In this document: piece by piece, positions 1 through 12,200 of the stretch
Layout of the letters: each line of letters opens with the position of its first letter
How positions within the stretch are numbered: the first letter of the stretch is position 1
NCBI RefSeq assembly: GCF_003265705.1
Contig: NW_020312935.1
Location: 1,114,373-1,178,372 of the forward strand
Reading direction: 5' to 3'
DNA length: 64,000 nt
Source: Callorhinus ursinus
Taxonomy: Eukaryota; Chordata; Mammalia; Carnivora; Otariidae
Position numbers and translations under genes: made by a program
Notes under the pieces: generated by a model
Database searches by the model: none
Seen by the model: only the letters and a program-made list of their open reading frames with translations
Told to the model about the DNA's origin: nothing

Positions 1-12
1 GTATGTGTTCTG

Positions 13-190
13 AGTCAGAGAGACAGGAGTTTGGATCCGGGCTCTAATCACTAACCAGCCATGAGAACGGAGAAAAGTTCCTTGGCCCCTTTGGGCCTCT
101 GTTGCCTTATCTGTAAAGCTGGGTTAGTGACAGCTACTTGATAAGCTTGTTGTGAGCATGAAATGGAATAGAGCGCCTGAGTCAGTCACC
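13..190 (+). repeat. MIR-type SINE remnant
   Basis: Diverged MIR in forward orientation. It is recognised by the series tttggatccgggctct, cttatctgtaaagctggg and ttgttgtgagcatgaaatg, which match the mid-part of the MIR consensus as I know it. The edges are approximate. It lies in the intron after exon 33. Confidence 0.5.
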
Positions 191-529
191 AAGCCGGGCA
201 AAGAGGAGACATTCCGCGAAGGTGAGCTGTTCTCGTTCATCACTAATTGCCTGAGTACAGCGCATCTTCGAAGACAATGTCCACTCTATTCCACCTGGGG
301 GTAGGAAGGCACGAGACCTCTCCACTACAACACTTCCTTGTCTGTCTTCCAGGCATTTAAAGAAGGAGTCCAGCTAGGCCAATAAACAGAACTTAACGCC
401 TTCACGTAGGACTCCGATTGAATTAAATCATGTAGGAAAGAGTACAGGTAGATAAGATTTTTAATTAGCATTTCAAATCACATGACACTCTTGTAACAAA
501 TGCTTCAGGTTGATAACCATCATCATCCT

Positions 530-555
530 AGCAGCAGCAGCAGCAGCAGCAGCAG
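530..555 (+). repeat. (GCA)n trinucleotide microsatellite
   Basis: About 8.5 uninterrupted AGC units (CTG on the coding strand) in the intron after exon 33, next to a MIR. It is a candidate length polymorphism. Confidence 0.95.
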
Positions 556-559
556 ATAA

Positions 560-752
560 CCATAACTGAGTGTTTCCTATGTTCCAGGCACTGTTCTCAG
601 GACTTTCTCTGGGGGACCTAATTTAACCCTCCTAATAGCCCCGTAGGGGAGATGCTATTATTATCCACCATCTCAGGCGAGGAGAGTTGAGAACATGTGC
701 CCAAGATCGCACAGCTAGGGAAGAGGTGGGCTTTGAACTTAGGCCTGTGCTA
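560..752 (-). repeat. MIR-type SINE remnant
   Basis: Reverse-orientation MIR. It contains ttccaggcactgttctcagg, gctattattatccaccatct and cgcacagctagggaagaggt, which are the usual hallmarks of an inverted MIR. It is old and has no target duplication. Confidence 0.65.
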
Positions 753-754
753 TC

Positions 755-965
755 CAATACAGTAGCCACTAGACCCAGTGGCTATTCAAATTCAAATTCA
801 AATGAAGTGAAATTTAACAAATTAAAAATTTGGTCCCTCAGTTGCACCAGGCACAATTTACGTGCTCTGCAGCCTCATGTAGTTATAGGCTGCCATACTG
901 GACAGCACAGATACATAACAGTTCCACTGTCCAGGAACGTTCTCTTGCATAGTACTAACCTAGAG
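755..965. repeat. Old DNA-transposon-like interspersed repeat
   Basis: The arms agcctatccaatacagtagcc-like and tactggacagcacagatac face each other, with an AT-rich centre (attcaaattcaaattcaaat). It resembles a common mammalian interspersed repeat with facing arms that I cannot name with certainty. Confidence 0.35.
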
Positions 966-1447
966 GGATTTGAGGAAACACAGGTCTCTGGGCTAGTCTC
1001 TGGAAATCCTGTTTCAGTAGGTCTGGAATAAGGCCCAGAAACCCGTACTGGAACATTCTACACAGGGATGGTGCAGAGAAGCTGGATTTTAATCATAAGA
1101 TTTAAGCTCGGCATAGATCTGTTATTTACTACAAAGTAATGGCCTGACAAATTCACTTTTTAACTCTTCAAACCTTGGTTTCCACATCTATTATGTTGGG
1201 AAAGTAAATGGAAGCCAATGAACCTCTCATCAGGTCATCTGGTATTGCCCTCCTCATTTTAAGATTTTTCAGCAGAGTAGCTCATGGCTACCCAAGTATT
1301 AGTGGTGGGGAAAGGAGACTCGGGATTCATGCCCAGCTGTATTTGATTCTTTCCCATAATCTTCCTTTTTCTGTTTTGGCAGGACTTCACCTGTAGGACC
1401 CACAAGGAGCTACAGACTCCTCTGGAAGCTCTGGGAAGTCTGCGTAC

Positions 1448-1617
1448 CTCATAGACGTTTCTTCCTTGTTGGTGACAACCAGGATTTGTTTGTATGGGGG
1501 CATTCCAGCTTGGTAGATGAAGCAGGTCCCAAAGTTGTAGCTGGTGAAGGAGAAATGAACAGCTGGGCTCACAGCGCAGCCTGAGATGCTGCACAGAAAT
1601 GTAGGGCCGTGGCTGAT
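1448..1617 (-). CDS. HYDIN: HYDIN exon 33 of 33 (last exon in window)
   Basis: The exon is 170 bp; it enters in phase 0 and leaves with 2 bases. The acceptor is CCTCCCCACAG and the donor is GAG|GTACGC. It codes [20 protein letters not shown], then [20 protein letters not shown] and [15 protein letters not shown]. It opens an ASH module (Y-N-F-G-T-C). The next exon should start with one base completing a Ser/Arg codon, and I do not find it in bases 1-1447. Confidence 0.95.
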
Positions 1618-4600
1618 CTGTGGGGAGGGAATGGCAGGCAGAGAGTGATTACAAGTGTGAACAAAGGGCTCCTCAAGTCCTCAGGCGAAGGAGGAAAGCA
1701 GTTGGTGCTTTTCCAAAAAAAAAATAAATAAAAAATACAGGTGCCAGGACTCCATGGGCAGAGATTCTGATTCACAGGTTAGAAGTTTGTTTACTTGGGG
1801 CGCTTGGGTGGTTTAGTCGTTAAGCGTCTGCCTTCGGCTCAGGTCATGATCCCAGGGTCCTGGGATCGAGCCCCCATCGGGTTCCCTGCTCCGTGGGAAG
1901 CCTGCTTCTCCCTCTCCCTCTCCCCCTGCTTGTGTTCCCGCTCTCGCTGTGTCTCTGTCTGTCAAATAAACAAAATCTTTAAAAAAAGAAGTTTGTTTAC
2001 TTGAGGAAAGCACAGTGGGATACTCTGCAATCAGACCCTGCATTGGGTCCTGCAGCCGTGATTCAGCTGGAAGGCAGAGGTGTGGCAGACTGCTAGTTAC
2101 TGTCCCCCATCTGCTTCCCAAGGGTTCCCTATCAGCAGGACTCTGCTTAGTTGCCCAGGTGCCGGGGTGGAAATACTAGAGTTCCTGTCCTTCCTGGACA
2201 CTAAGGGAGGTCATCAGAGCTAGTTCTGGTCATCAGGGTATAAACAGAAGAGGACAAGAAGGTGTCCTATTTTGAATACAGAGGCGGTCTCTCTGGGAAA
2301 GTTTGTTTGGTTGTTGGTTTTTGTTTATTTTGCCTTTAGGCTCGGAATTCCCTCTTATTTCCACGTTGAATGCAGACCCAGGGCTGCAGGGCGGATGGTC
2401 CCCTTGTGACCAGGAAAGGACAAGAAGGAGGTCAAAGGCCCCTATGCCAAGGGTGAAAGAGTGGAGAAATATAAAGAGTATGGGTCATACCTGGACTCTC
2501 AACAAGATGACATATGCGCCTGTTGGGACATCACCTTAATTTGCTCTTCAGAAACTTTATAATATGAAGTTTCCTAAGTTGAAAATTTATTTAAAACAAA
2601 TATCCCCTATTTATCCTAAACATCATTAGAATAAGCATTGGTACATCATTGGTACAAGTTTTCGTAAGTGACTTCATAAACTGAAAAACAGTTTCTTACT
2701 TAAGGCTTTTAAAGTCTTTGTATTTTGTGACTGATTCCCTGTAAAGGATTAAGATTGACCACCTTCAACTCTTCTGCTAATTAGAGCAGGAAGGTACTAC
2801 GATGTGTGTGATGTTTCTTTTTTCCGTAAGACATGAAAGTTCTGAAAAAAGCCAGTTCTCCCAAGGGATGGGCTCCTTCTGAGGTGGCGTGCCTGGCTCT
2901 TCCCAAGGGAAAACGACTGCAACATTGCCCTTGAGTTCCAGGCTAGGAGTTTTACGTTTTTTTTTTTCTAATTGAAAAAAAAAATTTTTATTTTAGACTG
3001 TGCTATGACTTCATGTCCATCTAAATTATGGACTGTCCAGCACCTGACTGTGGGTTCCAACCGTTGTACCCCCCAGTTCCCTGTCAGTCACCTTCTCCTT
3101 GAGTATACGAATAAAGACCATGTCTCTTCACTCTGTCAACTGTCGCTTTTGCTGTGCAGAAACTTTTGAGTTTGAGGTAGTCCCGTTTCTTTGTTTTTGT
3201 TTTTGTTGCCTGTGCATTTAGTGTCATATCGATGAAGTCACTGCCAAACCAAGGTCATGAAACTTTCCCCCGATATTGTCTTCTAGGAGCTTTATGGTTT
3301 CAGGTCTTATGTTTAAGTCTTTAATCCATTTGCAGCTGACTTCTGGGGATGGTGTAAAAGGCTCAGTTTCATTCTTTTGCATATGGATATCCAGTTTTCC
3401 CAGCATCATTTGTTGAAGAGACTCTCCTTTCCCATTGGGTATCCTTGGCACCTTGTCAAAGATCAGTTGGCCATATATATGTGCATTTGTTTCTGGGCTC
3501 CCTATTCCGTTCCACTGGTTTAGGGTCTGTCTTGATGCTGGTACTATACTATTTTGATGGTACTATACTATTTTGATATTAGCTTTATAATATATTTTGA
3601 AATCAGGATGTGTGATGCTTATAGCCTTGTTCTTTCTCAGGATTGATTTGGCTATTTGTGGTCTTTCGTGGTTTTGTATGAATTGTAGAACTGTTTTTCT
3701 GTATTTGTAAAAAAAAATTCCGTTGGGATTTTGATAGGGATTGCACTGAATCTACAGATGGCTTTGGGTAATACGGACATTGTAACAATATTAAGGCTTT
3801 CCATCCACAGAGGATGTTTTTCCATTTATTTGTGTCTTTAATTTCTTTCACCAGCATTTTGTAGTTTTCAACATACAAGTCTTTCACCACCTTAGTTAAG
3901 TTTATTCCTGAGAATTGAATCCTCTTCTGTGATATTGTAAATAAGATTATTTTCGTAATTTTCTTTTCTGGTAGCTTCTTATTAGCATATAGAAAAGCAA
4001 CTGATTTTTGTTTGTTGACTTTGTGTCCTGCAACTTTACTGAGTTATTTGATTAATTCTAACAGATTTTTTTTAATTTAAAAATTTTATTTACTTATTTG
4101 ATAGAGAGAGCACAAGCAGGGGGAGGGGCAGAGGAAGAGGGACAAGCAGACTTCCCCACTGACTGGGGAGCCTGATGTGGGGCTCAATTCCAGGAGCTTG
4201 AGGTCATGACCTGAGCTGAAGGCAGATGCTTAACTGACTGGGCCACCCAGGTGCCCCAATTCTAACAGATTCTTTTAATGGAATCTTTTGGGTTTTCTAT
4301 ATATAAGATCATGTTGTCTGCACACAGGGATAATTTTACTTCTTTCTTTCATTTGATTTGGATACCTTTTCTCTTTTTCTTGTTTCATTGCTCTGCCTAG
4401 GACTTCCAGAAGTGGTGAGAATGGGCATCCTTGCCTTGTTCCTGATCTTAAAGGAAAAGCTTTTAGCTTTTCACTAATGAGTGTGATGTTAGCTGTGAGC
4501 TTTTCATATATGACCTTTATTATGTGGGAGTACTTTCCTTCTAATCCTAGTTTGTTGAGAGTTTTTGTTATGAATTTTGTCAAATGCTTTTTGCCACTTC

Positions 4601-6191
4601 TATTGAAATGATCACGTGATTTTTATCCTTTATTCTGTTAATGTCAGATATCACATTAATTGATTTTTGTATGTTGAACCATCCTGGCATCTGAGAGAGA
4701 AGTCCCACTTGGTTGTAGTGTATGATCCTTTCAGTGTATTCTTGGATTTGGTTTACAGGTATTTTGTTGAGGATTTTTGTACCTATATTAATCAGGGATC
4801 TTGGCCTATGGTTTTCTTTTCTTGTGGTGACTTTCTTTGGCTTTGGTATCCAAAAGAAGTGAAATCAGGACCTTGAGGAGATATTAACACTCTCGTATTC
4901 AGTATAGCACTATTCACAGTAGTCAAGATGTGGAAACAACCTAAATGTTCATCAACAGATGAATAAAGAGAATGAGGTGTATACACACAATTCAGCCATT
5001 TTTCTTGAATAAAAGATCTTAGGATTCTTGCTAGCCCTTGGTTAATTTCAAGATTCTGAAAAAGGTTGCTTTTGCTAGTTTTTGCCAGTGTTCTCATCAC
5101 TATGGAAGAGCAGTTCTTCGAAGGTCCTTCTCTGCCATTCCTGCGGACATCATAATTTCTTGTTTTTTTCATTCAATAATTTATCTTGGAAAATGTTATA
5201 CATATTTTGTCTCCCTTGCTTCCTCTCCACCTCCTATCTGTCTCCCTTATTTATTTTAATAGCTGCATAGGATTCCAGTGCATGGATGGTCAACTGCTTT
5301 TCAATGGACACTTATTCACCAGGTGCCTCAACTGTGGATAAGGCCTTTATACTAGAGATTGTGAGACTATCTCCAACATGACCACTCTACAGGAGCTTCT
5401 GGCAGGGTGGAGAAGACAAGGAACATACAGGAGAGTTAATCTCTCAAGACAGAGTGCTGTGAGTGCTTTCAGGATCAGACAATGTTAAATGGTCTCACCT
5501 TGATTCTGAGTTCCAGGCCCTTCAAGACACACTTCTTAAATGGCTGGAAAGACAAGGAGGCATGTGCACTTTGTCCCACATCCACACTGCCATCAATGGG
5601 GGCAAATTCCAAGTACTGCAGCAGGGCTTTGGGGCCAGATAACTCTGCCTGGAAGCTGAAGTTGAACTTTCCAGTGTTGATAAAGCTGAGTTCACACTGA
5701 ACACATTCGTTCAGCTCTACCTGAGAGACAGAGACAGAGTAGTATGTTGATGGAACGGAAATCATGGTTCCCTTCTCTGGGGTTAGGATATGTAAGATTT
5801 TGGGGAAAACTATCCTTTGGGAAATAGGAATGACAGATGATGTTAGTGAGTTGAGTATCATGGGATTAATGTAGTCAGATATTCCAGCAAGTGCTACTAA
5901 GTGTTGGGGATCCTCATACCTGAAGAGTAAGATAGCAATTTAATTTTTAGACCTCCCTTGGTAGACAAACATCTTTCCTGTATGTTTAATATAAGGATTC
6001 CTCCCTTCCCTATCATCTCTCCACCCCCTGAAATATAAAATAGGTTTTCACATCAAAACTATATGCGTTCTGAGGATGGAGATGCTTCTGGCATGTTTCT
6101 GTTCTCCTGGTCTCCCTGGCATTTGAAACAGAGAGATGCAGCTAACATTCACTTGTACTGCCTTTCCCAGCCAGTGTGGAAACAGAGAGAC

Positions 6192-6240
<49 letters not shown>

Positions 6241-9200
6241 AGAATGAAGCAAGGCTCTCTCACATTCTTACCTCATAGAAGTTGATAAGGTTAGTGTCTT
6301 TAGGAGTCAGGAGCGTGATCAAGCCAGTCCTGTCCCTGCATTTAACCTCTGCATTCATAGTGTATCCCTCAGCCTTGACATTTAAGGTCAGAGGGTGGGC
6401 TTTCTTTTTCACATTGCAGATCAAATTAAAGTTCACATCTCCTTCCTGCTTCGGTGTGAAGAAAATATCCACTGGGAACCTGGTTGGGGAAGAAGACAGC
6501 AGATGAGCTGACCAGGCCAACCTGCTATATAACCTGCTAAAGAACATGAGCCTGATGGATTAGCACATGCACTATGAGGAAAAAGCATTGCCTTTCCAAG
6601 TTACGATGAGTTTGGAAGAGGTGCCAGACACAGTGTGTCACTGCTTCATGAATTCATAGATAGCAAGGAAAAGAATATAAACAGGAGAGAAAATATTGAG
6701 AAGAAGGTCTTAAAGTTCTCAGGGCTCTACAGTTTATCAGGAACATGAACAATGGGAAATAAATACGACAGGGATGGGATTGTTCATACAAACTGTAGAG
6801 TTGGAAGAGACTCGAGACAGGGCACTCTGAAGGGAATGGATTCTCCTGGCTAGCAGGTCTAGAACCCCTGCTATTTTGGGAGGGTGTAGTCATGGGGGAC
6901 TTCTTCTTTACCTGGACAGTGGTGGGATCCAGCCTTCCATGGGACATAGCACCAGGCTGTTGCTGAAACCTTCAGAATATCGGGAGTTGTCCTGGAAGGC
7001 AAAATGGAACCCCTGCTCCTCCTTGTTGATGATATGCACAGTCTCCCTGGCTTCTCTGCCTAGGGTGGAAACACCAGCCCTCAGTTGAAGGCCTCATGCC
7101 TGCTCCTGAAAGCATCTTAGCAGATACTGCTCCGCAGGCAAGAGGAAACCTTCTTAGAAAAAAACCCTTCAACTTCTTTTCTCTCTTCTTCAGTCTTTGA
7201 CTACCGCTCTTCCTTCCTTCTGCTCTACAGGTGACCTTCTTCCCCTGGCGAGATTCCATCTCTTCCTTCTAGAACTTTATTCCATCAGTTGCCCGCTCCT
7301 GCTAGGCGGCGCCTCTGCCTTGGTCACAGCTGTCTTAGGTGATTCTGATGACATTATTTTCTCTCCTTGTTTCTTTGGAACTAATGCCTTCCTGCTTTTG
7401 TTAATGAGGGCTTCACCCTCCCTGGTAGGCCCCTTAACTCTGCCCATATCTTTGTCAATAGTCTCTGCATTAAATTCTTTTGCATCAGAGCTCAGGTATG
7501 TCCTGAGAGTCCTGACAGGGCCTGAATACATCTTCTGTCACTATTTTTGCTTTTTCTTACTTTCCTTGACTATTGTAGAGCATTTGTTTTTTTACATATA
7601 CTTTAGAATCATTTTATTCAGTTCTCCCCTCACCTCCAGTCCTTTTGGGATTAAGGTTGCCAGATTTAGGAAATATATTTTTAGTAGAAGTATGTCCCAA
7701 ATATTGCATGAGACATACTTATGTTGACATACTTACACTAAAAAATTACTCATTGCTTTCTGAAATTCAAATTAGACTATGCATCCTGTATTTTATCTGG
7801 CAACACCAGTTGGGATTCTAATTGGAACTTGATTAAACTTGCATTTAATCTTGAGAGAACTGTAAATGATCACATCTTGTTTGGGGGCTCGTTAATAAGA
7901 TTTTATAGTTTGCTTCATATACGTCCTGTGCTTTTCTGGCTACATTTATCCTTAGATATTATATAGGTTTTGTTAATATTGAATGGATTTTTTGTTTCTG
8001 TTTCTAGGTGCTTATTGCTAAAAGAAAGAGAAACTATTGATTTTTACATAACTGTCTTGTATTCAACCACTAAATTATCTTGTTGATTCTAGTGGTTTGT
8101 TTTGCTTTTCTCTAGAGCCTCTTGAGGTTTTCTCTGTATGAAGTCACCAGCAACAGCAAATAAGATAGTTTTGTCTCTTTCCCCCTAATGTTTATGCCAA
8201 TGATTGAATTTTCTTGTTTTATTGTATTTGCTAACTAAAATCACTAGGAAAGTATTCAATAATAATGATGATAATGAGCATCCTTGCCCAATTACTGATT
8301 TTTAACTGAAGTGGTTTCAGTGGTTTATTACAGGATAATATTTGCCTCTTGATTTTGGTTAGTCTTCTTTTTTTTGAGGAAGAGGGAGAGAGGGAGAGAG
8401 TGACTGTATGTGTGAGGGGCGTGGGAGGGAGGGGCAGAGGGAGAGAGAGAATCCCAAGCAGGCTCCACACTCAGCACAAAGCCCGATTTGGGGCTCCATC
8501 TCATGACCCTGAGATCATGACCTAAGCTGAAATCAAGAGTTGGATGCTTAACTGACTGACCCACCCAGGAGCCCCTGGTTAGTCTTCTCTCTTTAAGTTT
8601 CCCCCTCTATTCCTATCTTACTATTAGAATTTTTGCCATGGCTTTTTAGTATATATTCATATGATCATACGGTTCTTTAATCTGTTGATATCTCATCATT
8701 ATGTTGAAATGTACCACCCTTGCATTCCCAGATTAAATTCTGTTTGTCTTGCTGTTGCTGTTTTTATTTATTTTATTTAATTTTAATTCCAGTTAGTTAA
8801 CATAGGGTGTTATATTAGTTTCAGGTGTGCAATATAGTGATTCAACACTTTCGTACATTACCTGGTGCTTATCATGACAAGTGCATTCCTTAGTCCCCAT
8901 GACCTGTTTCATCACCAGCCCTCTACGCCTCCCCCTGGCAACCGTCTGTTTGTTCTCTATAGTTAAGAGTGCTGTTATTATTCTTATGCTATATTGCCCA
9001 TTTATTTGTTCAAAACCTTCTGAAACATCATAATCTCCTCCCACCTACTTATATGTATCAGTACAAGAAATGTATGGAAATATTACTAATAAACTGTTAA
9101 CATGGGTTTCCCTTGATGGAAAGGATGGGTGGAGAGAGATTAAAATTTTCCTTATATAACAGATTGATTGTCTTATTATAAAGAATATCACTTTTCTAAA

Positions 9201-9245
9201 TATAAGAATCTAATAAGTTACTAAAACATCCTCTGGCTTTAGTTG

Positions 9246-9283
<38 letters not shown>

Positions 9284-12200
9284 CACATCCATGTCATGTG
9301 ATAAGGGACCTGGTGACCACTTCCTTTATTTCCTTCAGGTCTCTGATCAAATGTCACTTTCCCATTGCCTCCTGGCATCCTTTATTCTCCCTACCCTGCT
9401 TTATTCTTCTCTAGAATACTTATTAACATCTGACATGCTATATATTTTTCTTTTTTCTTTTTGGGTAGTCTGCTTTCTTTTTTCTTTTTTAGATTTTATT
9501 TATTTGTCAGAGAGAATGAGAGAGAGCGAGCGAGCAAGAATGAGAGCGAGTGCAGAAGCAGGGGGAGTGGCAGGCAGAGGGAGAAGCAGGCTCCTTACCG
9601 AGCAAGGAGCCTGATGTGGACTCAATCCCCGGACCCTGGGATCATGACCTGAGCTGAAAGCAGACGCTTAACCCAGGCATCCCTTGGTGGTCTGCTTTCT
9701 ATTACTAGACTGTAACCACCGTGAGGATGGGGACTTTGGCTTTACCGACGGCATTCTCAGCTCACAGAAGAGTGCCTGGGTCATACAAGGGGCCCAGAGA
9801 TATTTGTTGAGCTGAATAAATGCATGAAAGGATGGCAGAGAAATCTGACCACTGTGGCACAGACTGAGAGGCAAACAAATACAGCCCATCCTCCAGAGGC
9901 ACATGCAAGTAAGATGGGGATAACGTGAGGCTCTGGAAATGGATGCAGCCAGTCCGGGTCTTCAAGGAATCTAACAAGTAGGATCTGTAGCAAGGCTCCT
10001 ACATTTTCTTAGGTTATTAGTGTGTGGGTTTAGAAGATAGCTGATGGAAATTAGATTGAGAGGTAAATATTTCATGGCTTTGCGAACAGTGATAGAGTAC
10101 CTCTGGCACCAGGAAAAGTTTTCCACCCAAGTCTGCTCCCGGAGCTCATTGCTGAGTCAGCCCTACTCCTCCCGCTCACAGGTCACACCAACTCAAACAT
10201 AAACCAACAGGGCAGCCTTACCAATGAGGAGACAACTGAAGTTGAGGTGTGACTTGTCCAGATTGATGAGAGGATCAGTGGCTTTGCCTACCAGTAGGAA
10301 AGGGACGGTGATGTTGTGTTCGGGGATTAAGAAAGTCCAGAATGCTTCTGTGATGTCCAGATGGAAAGGTGTGAACTGGAAGATAATCTAAGAAGACAGT
10401 TTGGAACAGAAGGGTAAAAAGCGTTTCTTTTTGCTTGCTCCACATGCCCTTGGAGGCTTACGGGTGCTGGGGTTATGATGGCTGACGTTACCAGGTCACC
10501 CCTACCTTTCTACTGTCTCCGTGAAGGCATGTAAGTGTGGCTGTTCCAGCAATATCAATGTGTGTTTGCCCTGCCCACAGGACCCCCCTGAGAGGTCTAC
10601 CCCACCCATAGCCTCTGATGGCTGGGCTGCCGTATTTCACACCATGTCTTTGTTTGGTATGTAAAAATAGAATCTGAGAGAAATATGGAATTTTCGCTTT
10701 TCCTAAAAAGGTTGGGAAAATTGGCAACCCTGGGTCTACTTGTCTATGTGTGTTCATCTGACAGAGAAGCACGGCAGCCAGCCAGTGCTGGGCTCAGCGT
10801 TCCGTGTCATCGTTCCCTTGGCTTGCTCCATTCATTTGTGGGACCTTCCTGAAGGCATTTGAATTCTTAATTTCTATTTCATGGATTTATTTCTGCCTCC
10901 GAGATTCTCTGTGGAACTTACAGGATATGGGGCCCATAGATCTGTTTTCGCCAATGAATTCATGCTTCATTAAGTCTGACCCCATACCCACTACCACTGT
11001 GTAAACTTGAGGACTGAGCTGTGGGACAGGACTCACTTTTCTGTTTTGCCCTTTGGCCCAACCAAGTAAAAACACATCTGTATCCTTTTACCACTGTCAG
11101 TCCCTTGGGAAAAAAATAAGTCTTCCTGTTACTCTATGGGTCCTAGTGCCCATTAGTGCCCAGCTCCCCTTGCCCGCTTTAATAGTTTCAGTTTTTAAAA
11201 CTGCAAATGCTAGAGCTCTCCATCTCTCTATGGCCAACCAAGAGAGCTCAGGTCTGTCCTGTTCATGAGGACTGCCTAATGTCTATGCCATTCAAGAAAT
11301 ACTTATTGATTGATGCATACTTGGGCTGTCCTCCCTCACTCTACCTATGGTCTACAGCACACGTGCTAAGCAGAGGGAGAGAGAGAGAATGATTAAAGTC
11401 CTTGGTCTGGTGGTCTTCATTCACACACATACCTCAGCTTTCTTTTCCGGGTGGACAAAGCCCTTCTCTGTAAGGCATGTGAAGGCTGGAGGGTTCTGGA
11501 GACTTTCAGTTTCTTCGGAGATCCAGCAGAAGGTGTAAGTGCTATTAGTGGGGTTCAGGATTGTAAAAGTCCTGATCGAGGGGGAAGAATTGATAGCAGA
11601 GAGTGAAATGGGGGGTTGAGGAATAACAGAAACTTTCCTACGACCTTCCCTAGCACAGTCCCCCTATCTGGGAAGTAGAACTTGTCTGGGCACTTCATTA
11701 CCATAGAAATGAAAACTGCATCTCAACTGGGGCTCCAGACTATGGCTAGAGTTTTGGACTTTGGAGTAATAACGATGCCCAGGGTGCTTCTGCCCCAGTG
11801 ATCCTCTGTGGTTAAGGTGGTGGTCAGAGATTCTATGTTTATGTCTTCCAAATTTTCCCCAGTGTTGATGCTAAGGAGACAAAATCCAGCTTTCTTACTG
11901 GAGCAGTTCTCCGAAGTCCAACCCCAGTAGTTCAAGCCTGCTTCTAGGAATTAGCCTCACTGACTTCCCTGAATTCTTCCTCTACGTTCTGTAGAAGGAA
12001 TGACTGATAGGAACTCAACTGATGCAAACCTAGGCAACTCACCGAAGGCTCTTCCCTCCTATGCCCACACTGGTGAACTCAATCACCCGGGTGTTTGAGT
12101 CCAGAGCCCCACCACTAGGCCCTCGGAGATCTGGGTTGCGCCGATGACCGCTGATATAGTCGGAGTGTTTCAGGTCAAAATGGCAGAAGGGCAAGAAGCT

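Noticed and set aside
6048..6278. Frames of repeated SLSL or RERE on both strands
   Set aside because: Translation of the (GA)n microsatellite.
7197..7727. 176-codon plus-strand open frame
   Set aside because: No family resemblance, no splice or promoter context, and it runs into the foldback repeat.
11723..11935. Minus-strand frame looking like an extra HYDIN exon
   Set aside because: Exons 27 and 28 join in phase without it and it lacks a convincing acceptor-donor pair.
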